Positions 1 through 8,287 of a DNA stretch of 64,000 nt are shown here, piece after piece. The notes below the pieces were generated by a model. That model saw nothing but the letters and a program-made list of their open reading frames with translations, did not search any database and had not been told where the DNA came from. Within the stretch, counting starts at the first letter, position 1. Every line of letters starts with the position of its first letter. The DNA lies in contig NZ_JAGFPE010000007.1 in NCBI RefSeq assembly GCF_025962655.1, positions 124,001 to 188,000 of the forward strand, in the 5' to 3' direction. A program made the translations under genes and the position numbers. This stretch comes from Candidatus Symbiopectobacterium sp. NZEC151. GTDB taxonomy: Bacteria; Pseudomonadota; Gammaproteobacteria; Enterobacterales; Enterobacteriaceae.

Positions 1-203
1 CTGTGCACCGCGCTGACGTTGCTGACCGTTTCCAACTGCGTCTGCTCACCGACCACTTTCACCTGATACTGCTTACGGCTGTTGATGGCATCCAGCAGCG
101 GCTGGTTCACATCGGCAAAGGTGAGTTCAATGTTGGCGTCTGCCAGCAGTTTTCCGATAAACCCGCGTCCGATATTTCCGGCACCAAAATGTAAAGCTTT
201 CAT
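1..203 (-). CDS. mtlD: mannitol-1-phosphate 5-dehydrogenase, N-terminal part (runs off the window)
   Basis: Only the first 67 codons are inside the window; the gene continues past position 1. The reading begins [20 protein letters not shown], the NAD-binding Rossmann glycine motif that opens MtlD proteins. The enzyme oxidises mannitol 1-phosphate, made by MtlA, to fructose 6-phosphate in the cytoplasm. Two in-frame ATGs are adjacent (201-203 and 198-200); E. coli MtlD begins at the second. It follows mtlA on the same strand as in the E. coli mtlADR operon, but a terminator-like hairpin lies in the short gap. Identification is secure from the motif and the synteny. Confidence 0.95.
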   Translation of the reverse strand, partial: MKALHFGAGNIGRGFIGKLLADANIELTFADVNQPLLDAINSRKQYQVKVVGEQTQLETVSNVSAVH

Positions 204-230
204 CATGCGTTAACCTTTAAAAACAATGAC

Positions 231-256
231 AAAAAAAGAGGCCGCCCGAAGGCGGC
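231..256 (-). terminator. intercistronic terminator-like hairpin between mtlA and mtlD
   Basis: On the minus strand a 6-bp all-GC stem (GCCGCC/GGCGGC, TTCG tetraloop) is followed after three bases by seven Ts. This is the layout of an intrinsic terminator, placed after mtlA and before mtlD in the same operon. It could reduce mtlD transcription relative to mtlA or stabilise the mtlA 3' end. Confidence 0.65.
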
Positions 257-268
257 GCTGCCGATGCA

Positions 269-2170
269 TCAGGCACTCTTTTTCTCGGAGAGCAGGTCTA
301 GCACGTCCTGCACATCCTGGGTCTGCGCCAAACGGGCAATCACCGTGTCGTCGTCCAGCGCATTGGTCAGGCGGGTGATCACCGCGATATGTTCGTTATT
401 ACGCGCCGCGATACCGATCACCAGTTTTGCGACGTCATCCTCATCGTCACCGAAGCGCACCCCCTGCGGATATTGGCAGAAGACGATGCCGGTTTTCAGC
501 ACGCGATCTTTGGCTTCAATGGTGCCATGCGGCACGGCGATGGATTCGCCCAGATAGGTTGAGGTCAGCTTTTCACGCGCCAGCATCGCATCCACATATT
601 CCGGCTCGACATAGCCACCTTTCACCAGTTGTTCACCGGCAAAACGAATCGCCTGCTCTTTATCGCTCGCTTGCAGGTTCAGGAACACGTTGGTAGCGCC
701 CAGTTGGAATAAGCTTGCGGCTTGCGGCTTTGCCACCGGTGCAGCGGCAACGCTGCCACCCGCAGGCTGAGCGGCTGCCAGACGCGCCACCAGATCGCTG
801 TACAAGTGGCTGTCGAGGAAGTTGGTCAGCGAGATATGCTGCGCTTGCGGCGCATGGCGCAGAGCGCGCTCGGTCAAATCCCGGTGCGTAATCACCAGAT
901 CGACATCCTCAGGCAAGCTGTTGATGGCGCTATTGGTAACGGATATTTGCGTCAGCCCGGCGTCCTGCACTTTCTTGCGCAATACCCCTGCGCCCATGGC
1001 GCTGGAGCCCATGCCTGCATCACAGGCCACAATGATTTTGCGCACGGTGCTCAGATCGCCACTGATGCCGGTGGGCACTGAACCGCCTTTGGAGGCCGCT
1101 TTCATCTCTTGCACACGGCGTGTGGCTTCGTCCAGATCGTCTCCCTCTTTTACCTTGGTGCTTTTCAGCAGGATCGCTGACAGCACAAAGGAGACGGCAA
1201 ACGCGGCAGCAATCGCCACGATATTGGCAAAATAGGCCCCTTTCGGCGTCATTGCCAACACGGCCAGAATAGAGCCCGGAGAAGCCGGAGCAGCCAGACC
1301 ACCGCCCAGCACGGTCAGTGTGAACACCCCGGTCATGCCGCCCAGAATCACCGCAATCAGCAGGCGCGGGTTCATCAGCACGTACGGGAAATAGATTTCG
1401 TGGATACCACCCAGGAAGTGGATGATGGCCGCGCCCGGTGCGGACACTTTGGCATTACCGCGACCAAAGAACATGTACGCCATCAGCACACCCATCCCCG
1501 GACCGGGATTGGCTTCAATCAGGAAGAAAATCGATTTGCCTGCTTCCGTCGCCTGTTGGATACCCAGCGGCGAGAAGATACCGTGGTTGATGGCGTTGTT
1601 CAGGAACAGGATTTTTGCGGGTTCAACGAAGATAGAGGTGAGCGGCAGCAGGTTATTCTGCACCATCAAATCTACGCCCGCAGCCAGACCTTTGGATAAA
1701 AACTCCACCAACGGACCAATCGCCAAAAACGCCAGAATAGCCAACAACATACCAATGATACCGGCAGAGAAGTTGTTCACCAGCATTTCAAAACCGCTTT
1801 TGATCTTGCCATCAACGATGCGGTCAAAGCGTTTAATGGTCCATCCGCCCAACGGGCCAACAATCATCGCGCCGAGGAACATCGGCATATCAACACCAAC
1901 GATCACCCCCATCGTGGTGATGGCACCGACCACACCGCCGCGATCGCCCGCAACCAAACGGCCACCGGTATAACCGATAAGCAGCGGCAGCAGATAGGTG
2001 ATCATCGGCCCCACCAGCTTGGCAAGCGTCGCATTCGGCAACCAACCGGTTGGGATGAACAACATGGTAATCAGGCCCCAAGCGATAAACGCCCCGATAT
2101 TGGGCATTACCATGTTGCTCAGGAAGCGGCCAAAATTCTGAACTTTGACCTTGGTATCTGCTGTGAGCAT
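269..2170 (-). CDS. mtlA: PTS mannitol-specific EIICBA permease
   Basis: Inner-membrane transporter that imports mannitol and phosphorylates it to mannitol 1-phosphate using phosphate from HPr. At 633 residues it is close to E. coli MtlA (637). The order is EIIC membrane domain (about 1-340), EIIB (about 375-470) with phosphocysteine C383 in IIVACDAGMGSSAMGAG, then EIIA (about 485-633) with phosphohistidine H548 in SIAVPHGTIEAK. All three domains and both phosphorylation residues are intact. It is first in the mtl operon, with mtlD downstream and a row of CRP sites upstream, so catabolite activation is expected. MtlR would lie outside the window. Confidence 0.98.
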   Translation of the reverse strand: MLTADTKVKVQNFGRFLSNMVMPNIGAFIAWGLITMLFIPTGWLPNATLAKLVGPMITYLLPLLIGYTGGRLVAGDRGGVVGAITTMGVIVGVDMPMFLGAMIVGPLGGWTIKRFDRIVDGKIKSGFEMLVNNFSAGIIGMLLAILAFLAIGPLVEFLSKGLAAGVDLMVQNNLLPLTSIFVEPAKILFLNNAINHGIFSPLGIQQATEAGKSIFFLIEANPGPGMGVLMAYMFFGRGNAKVSAPGAAIIHFLGGIHEIYFPYVLMNPRLLIAVILGGMTGVFTLTVLGGGLAAPASPGSILAVLAMTPKGAYFANIVAIAAAFAVSFVLSAILLKSTKVKEGDDLDEATRRVQEMKAASKGGSVPTGISGDLSTVRKIIVACDAGMGSSAMGAGVLRKKVQDAGLTQISVTNSAINSLPEDVDLVITHRDLTERALRHAPQAQHISLTNFLDSHLYSDLVARLAAAQPAGGSVAAAPVAKPQAASLFQLGATNVFLNLQASDKEQAIRFAGEQLVKGGYVEPEYVDAMLAREKLTSTYLGESIAVPHGTIEAKDRVLKTGIVFCQYPQGVRFGDDEDDVAKLVIGIAARNNEHIAVITRLTNALDDDTVIARLAQTQDVQDVLDLLSEKKSA

Positions 2171-2305
2171 AAAAACACACCCCTATTCAAACGCGCGATC
2201 GCAAGCGCGTGTGGTCATTATCGTGAGACGGTGTGACTGCCTTCCGTCGGTAGAGATCGTGCGGACTCTAGCACGTCGGTTTGATACCGCAACCTCACGG
2301 CCATA

Positions 2306-2321
2306 TGTGACAGCTGTCACA
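2306..2321. promoter_or_regulatory. CRP site in the mtl control region
   Basis: Perfect TGTGA-N6-TCACA palindrome upstream of mtlA. A weaker partial site (TGTGA at 2232-2236) lies closer to the gene. The E. coli mtl control region is known to carry five CRP sites, so the arrangement is conserved. Confidence 0.85.
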
Positions 2322-2349
2322 CATAATCCCCACATCATTGCTACATTTT

Positions 2350-2365
2350 AGTGACTGAGTTCACA
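2350..2365. promoter_or_regulatory. CRP site in the mtl control region
   Basis: AGTGA-N6-TCACA, one mismatch from the CRP consensus. Its centre is 44 bp from that of the preceding site. Confidence 0.75.
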
Positions 2366-2423
2366 TAAAATCACCGAATGCGGTCAATTCGGCGCATCAT
2401 CATCCGCATTAACGGCAGCACAA

Positions 2424-2439
2424 TGTGATCTTAATCACA
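2424..2439. promoter_or_regulatory. CRP site in the mtl control region
   Basis: Perfect TGTGA-N6-TCACA palindrome (spacer TCTTAA). Confidence 0.85.
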
Positions 2440-2467
2440 TTACAATGCCGTGATTTTGTTTTAATTG

Positions 2468-2483
2468 TGTGACTCAAATCACT
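2468..2483. promoter_or_regulatory. CRP site in the mtl control region
   Basis: TGTGA-N6-TCACT, one mismatch. Its centre is 44 bp from that of the previous site, matching the spacing between the first two strong sites. It is the outermost site and lies close to the end of yiaF. Confidence 0.75.
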
Positions 2484-2512
2484 AAATATCATCACCGCCG
2501 TGCGTTATTGCC

Positions 2513-3235
2513 TTATAGCGATGGTTTCAACAACGGCAATAGCGGTTGTAATCCGTTCATTAAATCGCGCTGCTGCGTCGCCAGAGGCGTAATCAATGCG
2601 TTGTAACGCGCCGCCTGCTGTGCCGTTTCAAACTGCACCTGATTTCCCACAAAAGTGACCTGCTTGCCCTGGGCCTGAAGGAAGTCGCCCACCTGCGCCA
2701 ACTGCTGGGCCAGCGTGGCAGCGGTCGGCACCACGTTTGCCAATGCCGACGCCGGTTGGCTTACCACCTGCGAGTAAACGCGCTCATACAGCACTTGAAT
2801 CTCTTGCGGCTGGCTCAGGTTACGCCCGGCTGAATCTGCCTGGGTTTTTGCCGCCTGTACCTGTTGCCCCAGCAGGTTTATCGCGCCGACAGCACTGCGT
2901 ACGCCGTCACGTTGCGTCAAATAATCCTGCGGCACACGAATCTGAGAAACGTGCTCCAGTAACGGCTTCAAACTCACCGCCATGCTTTGCCGCAACTGCT
3001 GGGAAAAAGTGGTTAAAATGGCGTAATCGTTGGCAAAAGGGCCCAACCGTTTTTTCTGATCGTCACTGAGTGCTGGCGGCACGCTGCCCGGTTGCGATGG
3101 CACACTTTGCAATACCGTCATAAACGCCTTGCGCTGATCCGCTTCGCTATCACCGCAGGCCGCCAGTTGCAACACCACCCCCAACGCCAGCACCGGCAAT
3201 AGCCAGCGCGAGCGCCACCCCATTGTTATCGTCAT
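2513..3235 (-). CDS. yiaF: YiaF-like DUF3053 lipoprotein
   Basis: A 240-residue exported lipoprotein. The ATG at 3235 is chosen because AAGGAG precedes it at good spacing and it gives a compact signal peptide ending in the lipobox LAAC (GDSE follows). An upstream in-frame start at 3283 would only add a polar tail. The mature part begins ADQRKAFMTVLQ and is rich in Q and A, matching E. coli YiaF (DUF3053) along its length. Aspartate after GD is not at position +2 (glycine is), so outer-membrane sorting is possible. Function is unknown in the family. As in E. coli it sits near the mtl operon. Confidence 0.85.
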   Translation of the reverse strand: MTITMGWRSRWLLPVLALGVVLQLAACGDSEADQRKAFMTVLQSVPSQPGSVPPALSDDQKKRLGPFANDYAILTTFSQQLRQSMAVSLKPLLEHVSQIRVPQDYLTQRDGVRSAVGAINLLGQQVQAAKTQADSAGRNLSQPQEIQVLYERVYSQVVSQPASALANVVPTAATLAQQLAQVGDFLQAQGKQVTFVGNQVQFETAQQAARYNALITPLATQQRDLMNGLQPLLPLLKPSL

Positions 3236-3607
3236 GCCATACTCCTTATCGCACGTCTTATCCGGTATAGCGGCGGGCGCCATTGCTCCGCCTTATCCCT
3301 AAGCATAGTCGAATCAGCGCGATACCCTCGTTTTTCTGCCAAGCTACCGGGATACTCAGGATACGATAGCCAGATAACAGCGCACTGCTGCAACATTGAG
3401 CATCTCCCCCATAACGGTGCAACGCCACAGCGCAAAACGCGACTATGGTAGGAATCACTCTATTTCCCTCTGTTTTACGACGATATGCAGCAAAAACATC
3501 ACTCACAGCTCGAAAATACAGAGATAAAATCTGCCGTTTTTTGCTATTGCACTGGCGTGATTCTTGCTCAGTGGGTATATCCCATCACGACGCAGGAAAG
3601 ACAGACG
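3236..3607. other. intergenic region between yiaF and the AraC-type gene
   Basis: About 370 bases separating the divergent yiaF and AraC-type genes. It should hold both promoters. I see no small gene, strong palindrome or tandem repeat in it. Confidence 0.5.
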
Positions 3608-4588
3608 ATGACACCCGCATTCCATCTTCGCGATCAAAACCATCTTGGCGATCAAAACGGTTTTCGTTGCGCCTCGCGCATTCAGGAGCTGGCGCAACAC
3701 AGTCAACTGCTGACCGATTGGGCATTGCGCTATGACCAAATCTCTCACGGGCGGTTTGAAGGCAGTCTGAAAGAGGCCTGGCTGGACGGCGTACAGTTCT
3801 ATCAGGAACAGCTGTCACAGTCGGTGTTTCAACGTGGACAGGGCCGAACGGGCACGCTCTGCCTCGGGGTGTTTAATGCGCTATCGGGAGAAGCGCGCTG
3901 GATGGGAAACAGCCTGACGCAGCAGGATATTACCTGGTCCTATGACGGCGGCGAGTTGATGCTGCAAACGCCGGAAACCTCTTCGCTATTGGTACTGAGC
4001 ATTCCTTTGGCGCTGTTATCGGACATCACCGATGAACTGCCGCACCGGGTCTACGCCATCCATCACGATCTCCTTGCCAACCGACTGCGCGAGCATATTC
4101 TGGCCATGCTGCACAGCGTGATGGAACACCCGCTGCAATTTGCGCAACGACAGGCGCGGCTGCAATTTCTCAGCGATATCCGCGAACTGGCCTTTGCCTT
4201 TTTCACCGCCGTCGGCACGCAGACCATCAGCGTGCGCCCTTCCCTGCAAAAGGCGCAGCGCGTGGTCAGCAAAGCACAAGACGCCCTGATCGCCCATCGC
4301 GATCGGCCTCTGACCATGGATGAGCTGTGCCAACTGACCCACACCTCACGGCGCACCCTGCAAAATTGTTTCGAAACCGTCACCGGCCAAAGCCCGGCAG
4401 TATTCCTGAAAAACATGCGGCTCAACGGGGTGAAACGCATGCTGGTGATGGAGGGAGAGTACGCACAGATCAGCGAAATCGCTTCCAAGTGGGGCTTCTG
4501 GCACCTGTCGCAGTTTACCGCCGACTACAAACGCCTGTTTGGTGAACTGCCCTCGTACACGCGGCGAGCGGTCCATCATTTGATCTGA
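3608..4588 (+). CDS. AraC-family regulator, EutR-like
   Basis: A 326-residue regulator with an N-terminal sensing domain and a C-terminal AraC double helix-turn-helix (about residues 225-326). The second half has THTSRRTLQNCFETVTGQSP, then a GFWHLSQFTADYKRLFGELP segment, which closely resembles the C-terminus of the ethanolamine regulator EutR. The early LRYDQISHGRFEGSLKEAWL segment also fits this group. ATG 3608 (MTPAFHLRDQ) is preferred, with a purine-rich stretch AGGAAAGACAGACG upstream; the frame stays open further upstream but that part looks non-coding. It is followed on the same strand by a permease and an aminotransferase, so it probably activates them in response to an amine or amino alcohol. 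No eut genes are present, so it is not EutR itself. Confidence 0.85.
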   Translation: MTPAFHLRDQNHLGDQNGFRCASRIQELAQHSQLLTDWALRYDQISHGRFEGSLKEAWLDGVQFYQEQLSQSVFQRGQGRTGTLCLGVFNALSGEARWMGNSLTQQDITWSYDGGELMLQTPETSSLLVLSIPLALLSDITDELPHRVYAIHHDLLANRLREHILAMLHSVMEHPLQFAQRQARLQFLSDIRELAFAFFTAVGTQTISVRPSLQKAQRVVSKAQDALIAHRDRPLTMDELCQLTHTSRRTLQNCFETVTGQSPAVFLKNMRLNGVKRMLVMEGEYAQISEIASKWGFWHLSQFTADYKRLFGELPSYTRRAVHHLI

Positions 4589-4691
4589 ATGTGATGACTA
4601 TTCGTCACATTCAGGTTTGCCAGATTTCGATAACGCACACGCCAGAGCCCTTCATAGACTGACCATGAACCATCACGCAGGGGAACGGAAC

Positions 4692-6161
4692 ATGGCACAG
4701 CACTCTTCATCAGCGCACGCGCTACCCCAGACGGCATTGCCGCAGGGGAACCAGCTCCAGAAAGGCAGCCTTGGCCTTTGGTCGATCATCTTTTTTGTTA
4801 TTGCCGCCGCATCGCCCTTAACTGGCGTCGTCGGAGGCTTGCCCGTCGCCTTTATGGCAGGCAACGGCGCGGGCGTACCCGGTGTTTATGTCCTGGCGGG
4901 CGCACTGCTGCTTATTTTCAGCTTTGGCTTTATCGCCATGAGCCGTTATGTGGTGAACGCTGGCGCTTTCTACGCCTATATTGCACAAGGCCTGGGCACC
5001 CACAGCGGCATTGCCGGGCTCGGCATCGCACTGTTGGCCTACATCGCCATTCAGCTTGCCGTTACCGCTATGTTTGGCTTCTTCTTTGCGCAGTTCGTGC
5101 AGATGCACACTGGGATCGCAGCGCCCTGGTGGCTGTTCTCGCTGCTGATGCAAGCGGCCGTAGTCGCGCTCGGTATTGCCAAAGTGGAGCTCGGCGGCAA
5201 AGTGCTCGGGGTCTTGATGCTGCTGGAAGTGGGCATTGTGCTGCTGGTTGATGTTGCCATTATTAGCCAACCCATTGCCTTTGATATCAGCGTCTTTACC
5301 CCGTCTACCGTGTTTCATGGCGATGTGGGCATTGCGATGATCTTCGCCATTTGCTCTTTCGTCGGCTTTGAGGCGACCGCAATCTACTCGGAAGAGTGTC
5401 GGCAACCGGCCAAGATAATCCCACGCGCCACGCTGCTCGCCGTGGTGCTGATCACCAGCTTTTTCGCCCTCTCCGGCTGGGCATTTGTGCAATATGCAGG
5501 TGCCGCTCACGTTGCCGAACTCGCTGCCAAGGATCCCGGGATGTTTGTGTTTACCGTCACCGAACAGGTGCTTGGCCCGTGGGCCATTCAGGTGATGTCG
5601 GTTTTACTGATCACCAGCCTGTTTGCCGCAACACAGGCGTTCCATAACACGCTGTCGCGCTATCTGTTCGCCATTAGCCGCGACGGTTTGCTGTGGTCGA
5701 AAATGGCAAAAACCCACCGCACGCACCAGACACCCTATATCGCCAGTCTGGTGCAAGGCGCGTTTATGCTGTGCGCCACCACGCTGTTCGCCCTGGCGCA
5801 GTTAGACCCGATGGCGAACGTTTTCTCCTGGGCTTCTGCCTTGGGCAGCATGTCGATTCTGGTGCTGCAATTCAGCGTCTCACTCGCCGTTCTTGCCTAC
5901 TTCCAGCGCAATCCTTTGCTGCCGGTATCACGCTGGAGCCGCCTTATCGCGCCAGCCCTCTCCGCACTCGGCATGTTGGCGACGCTGGCGCTGGTGGTCA
6001 ATAACCTCGACGTACTGAGCGGTTCCTCCTCGCCGGTGGTGTCATCGCTGCCCTATCTGGTGCTGATGGTGGCGTTTGCCGGGTTTATGAGTGCGCACTT
6101 CCTGCGTCGATTAAGCCCCGAGCGCTATTCACGCATCGGCCAGATGGTTGAAACCCTATAA
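4692..6161 (+). CDS. APC-family amino acid/amine permease
   Basis: A 489-residue polytopic inner-membrane protein with about 12 hydrophobic segments. The first has the APC signature region WSIIFFVIAAASPLTGVVGG, and GFEATAIYSEECRQPAK in mid-protein is typical of APC-superfamily permeases. ATG 4692 is chosen because AGGGGA sits nine bases upstream; two upstream in-frame ATGs lack this. It lies between the EutR-like regulator and the aminotransferase, with a 71-bp gap to the latter, so it most likely imports the amine or amino acid that the aminotransferase consumes. Exact substrate cannot be read from the sequence. Confidence 0.88.
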   Translation: MAQHSSSAHALPQTALPQGNQLQKGSLGLWSIIFFVIAAASPLTGVVGGLPVAFMAGNGAGVPGVYVLAGALLLIFSFGFIAMSRYVVNAGAFYAYIAQGLGTHSGIAGLGIALLAYIAIQLAVTAMFGFFFAQFVQMHTGIAAPWWLFSLLMQAAVVALGIAKVELGGKVLGVLMLLEVGIVLLVDVAIISQPIAFDISVFTPSTVFHGDVGIAMIFAICSFVGFEATAIYSEECRQPAKIIPRATLLAVVLITSFFALSGWAFVQYAGAAHVAELAAKDPGMFVFTVTEQVLGPWAIQVMSVLLITSLFAATQAFHNTLSRYLFAISRDGLLWSKMAKTHRTHQTPYIASLVQGAFMLCATTLFALAQLDPMANVFSWASALGSMSILVLQFSVSLAVLAYFQRNPLLPVSRWSRLIAPALSALGMLATLALVVNNLDVLSGSSSPVVSSLPYLVLMVAFAGFMSAHFLRRLSPERYSRIGQMVETL

Positions 6162-6232
6162 CGCCACGCGGATTCGTCCGTTGCGGCTGCGGCGGCAACG
6201 GCTCACTGTCATCTGATTTCATGGAGTTCACA

Positions 6233-7585
6233 ATGACAACACCCTATAACCACACCGATTACCGTTTTTGGCACCCGATGGCACACCCGAATGAGTGGGC
6301 TGAACGCGAACCGCTGCGCATTGTAAAAGGCGACGGCCTTTACATCTGGGATGATAAAGGGCGCAAAATGCTCGATGGCTTCGCCGGGCTGTGGTGCGTA
6401 AACGTCGGTCACAATCGCCCGGAAGTAAAAGTCGCCATCGCCAAACAGATGGATGAACTGGCTTACTACCAACTGTTTGACGGCGTCAGCCACCCGATGG
6501 CAGAAGCGCTGTCTAATCGCCTCATTCAGATGACACAGCAAGAAGATATGCGGCGGGTGCTGTACGGCATGGGCGGCTCGGATGGTGTGGAAACCGCCCT
6601 CAAGGTGGCGCGCCAGTACTGGATTTTGCAAGGCAAGCCGCAACGCACGCGCTTTATCTCGCTAAAGAATGCCTATCACGGCGTACACATGGGCGGCACC
6701 TCGGTGTCAGGCCTGCCGATTTATCGCCTCAACTACGGCCCAATGCTGGAAGGCTGTACGCAGATCGAATCGCCCTGGCTGTATCGCAACCCGTGGAACT
6801 GCGACGATCCCGACACGTTAGGCAAATTGGTGGCCGAGCAGTTAGAGCGTGAAATTCTTTATTACGGACCGGACACCGTCGCCGCGTTTATTGCAGAACC
6901 GGTGCAGGGCGCAGGCGGTGTGATTGTGCCACCCGCTAACTTCTGGCCGATGGTGCGCGAGATCTGTGATAAATACGGCGTGCTGCTGATCGCCGATGAA
7001 GTGGTCACCGGATTTGGCCGCAGCGGGGCGATGTTTGGCTCACGCGGTTGGGGCGTAAAACCCGACATCATGGTGTTTGCCAAGGCGCTCACCGCCGGAT
7101 ACGTGCCGCTGTCTGCGACCGTGCTGAATCAGCGTATCGAAGCCGCCTATCTGGACAACCGCGATGCGCGTGGGTTGCTGATGACCGGCTTTACCTACGG
7201 CGGCCATCCGTTAGCCTGCGCCGCCGGGCTGGCAGTGCTGGATATTGTGGAGCAGGAGAATTTGCCAGCCAATGCCGCACATCAGGGGGAATATTTGCTG
7301 GGTCAGTTGCTGCCGTTTGAGTCACGCTTCCGCTCCGTTGGCAACGTGCGCGGTAAAGGGTTGATGCTGGCGCTGGATCTGGTGGAGGACAAAGCGAGCA
7401 AGCGCTCATTAGCGCCGGATAACGGCCTGGCATTCCGCATTGCCGAAGCAGCACGCGATGCCGGCGCGGTGGTACGTCCGGTCGGACCGAAACTGGTGTT
7501 GGCTCCACCGTTAACCATCGATAAAGCGGGCTGCGATACGCTGGTGATGGCACTGCAAACGGCGTTTGAGAAGGAAGACAGGTAG
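6233..7585 (+). CDS. class III omega-aminotransferase
   Basis: A 450-residue PLP-dependent transaminase. The PLP lysine is K284 in PDIMVFAKALTAGYVPL, preceded by LLIADEVVTGFGRSG (the cofactor-binding aspartate in the DEV triad) and AEPVQGAGGVIVPP. LDGFAGLWCVNVGHNRPEV near the N-terminus is characteristic of the omega-amino acid/amine:pyruvate branch rather than ornithine aminotransferases. Start ATG 6233 has GGAG upstream. It probably moves the terminal amino group of the imported amine or beta/omega-amino acid to pyruvate or 2-oxoglutarate. No aldehyde dehydrogenase is adjacent, so the next step must be encoded elsewhere. Confidence 0.9.
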   Translation: MTTPYNHTDYRFWHPMAHPNEWAEREPLRIVKGDGLYIWDDKGRKMLDGFAGLWCVNVGHNRPEVKVAIAKQMDELAYYQLFDGVSHPMAEALSNRLIQMTQQEDMRRVLYGMGGSDGVETALKVARQYWILQGKPQRTRFISLKNAYHGVHMGGTSVSGLPIYRLNYGPMLEGCTQIESPWLYRNPWNCDDPDTLGKLVAEQLEREILYYGPDTVAAFIAEPVQGAGGVIVPPANFWPMVREICDKYGVLLIADEVVTGFGRSGAMFGSRGWGVKPDIMVFAKALTAGYVPLSATVLNQRIEAAYLDNRDARGLLMTGFTYGGHPLACAAGLAVLDIVEQENLPANAAHQGEYLLGQLLPFESRFRSVGNVRGKGLMLALDLVEDKASKRSLAPDNGLAFRIAEAARDAGAVVRPVGPKLVLAPPLTIDKAGCDTLVMALQTAFEKEDR

Positions 7586-7604
7586 CGCGTTACGTCGAAT
7601 AGAT

Positions 7605-7627
7605 AGCGCCTGATGATGTCAGGCGCT
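7605..7627. terminator. terminator hairpin between the aminotransferase and the toxin-antitoxin pair
   Basis: Perfect 9-bp stem AGCGCCTGA/TCAGGCGCT with a 5-base loop, followed on the plus strand by TTGCTT. It lies between convergent genes and most likely ends the aminotransferase transcript. Confidence 0.6.
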
Positions 7628-7631
7628 TTGC

Positions 7632-7940
7632 TTAGGCACTGGCAAGCACTGAGAACTGAAAACCCGTTGCATGAACCACACGGCGAAGTGTCTTCAAGGT
7701 TGGATTGCCTGTTGCAGAGAGAGTGCGGTATAACGATTCACGTGAAACACCGGCTTTCTGAGCAACCATAGCCATTCCTCCTCTGGCTTCAACCACATGG
7801 CGCAGCGCAAGTAAGAAGGCTTCCTGACCGCCATCTTCGTCCATATCAAGAAATGCCTGATGCAAATAGGCCTGAGCAAAGGCCGGATCGTCTCGGAGAG
7901 CATCCACCATGACATCGTCATATAAACGTTCTTTAGCCAT
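7632..7940 (-). CDS. HigA-type antitoxin (probable addiction module antidote)
   Basis: A 102-residue DNA-binding antitoxin. The C-terminal half carries a helix-turn-helix, MAMVAQKAGVSRESLYRTLS, followed by the family tail GNPTLKTLRRVVHATGFQFSV. It ends three bases after the toxin gene on the same strand, so toxin precedes antitoxin as in higBA-type modules. It should neutralise the toxin and repress the pair from the palindrome upstream. Confidence 0.88.
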   Translation of the reverse strand: MAKERLYDDVMVDALRDDPAFAQAYLHQAFLDMDEDGGQEAFLLALRHVVEARGGMAMVAQKAGVSRESLYRTLSATGNPTLKTLRRVVHATGFQFSVLASA

Positions 7941-7943
7941 AAA

Positions 7944-8261
7944 TCACCTCGTTAAATAATCTTTGAGGCAGTAAATAGCCTCATCGATATCTGCGTCCTG
8001 TGTGCGTTTGTCACCACCCATAAGTAACAGGACGACTTCCCCACCAACCACACTGTAATACACCCGATATCCAGGCCCTTGGTCTATTCTGAGTTCCCAC
8101 ACACCTTCTCTACAGGGTTTGTGGTCGCCGAAGTTGTCAGAAGCCATCCGGTTAATTCGAGAAGCGATCTTTGCTTTGGCGATCGGATCACGCAACTTTT
8201 TAAAAAACTCAAAGTACAAGTCCCGCCCATCAGCAGTTATGTAAGTCTTTATCGTTTTCAT
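7944..8261 (-). CDS. RelE/HigB-type toxin (addiction module killer protein)
   Basis: A 105-residue basic protein of the RelE/ParE superfamily (phage Gp49-like killer branch). Typical are the early AKIASRINRMASDNFGDHK helix pair, the strands CREGVWELRIDQGPGYRVYY, and VVLLLMGGDKRTQDADI near the end. Such toxins usually cut mRNA on the ribosome. ATG 8261 is used; a GTG two codons upstream (8267) is also possible and neither has a strong ribosome binding site. The pair is inserted between the aminotransferase and glyS; its mobility is inferred from the family rather than from visible borders. Confidence 0.87.
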   Translation of the reverse strand: MKTIKTYITADGRDLYFEFFKKLRDPIAKAKIASRINRMASDNFGDHKPCREGVWELRIDQGPGYRVYYSVVGGEVVLLLMGGDKRTQDADIDEAIYCLKDYLTR

Positions 8262-8271
8262 AGCCACAATA

Positions 8272-8287
8272 GTAGCTTAAAAGCTAC
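8272..8287. promoter_or_regulatory. palindromic operator candidate for the toxin-antitoxin pair
   Basis: Perfect inverted repeat GTAGCTT-AA-AAGCTAC ten bases upstream of the toxin ATG. This is the usual position for the antitoxin's autoregulatory operator. Confidence 0.6.
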
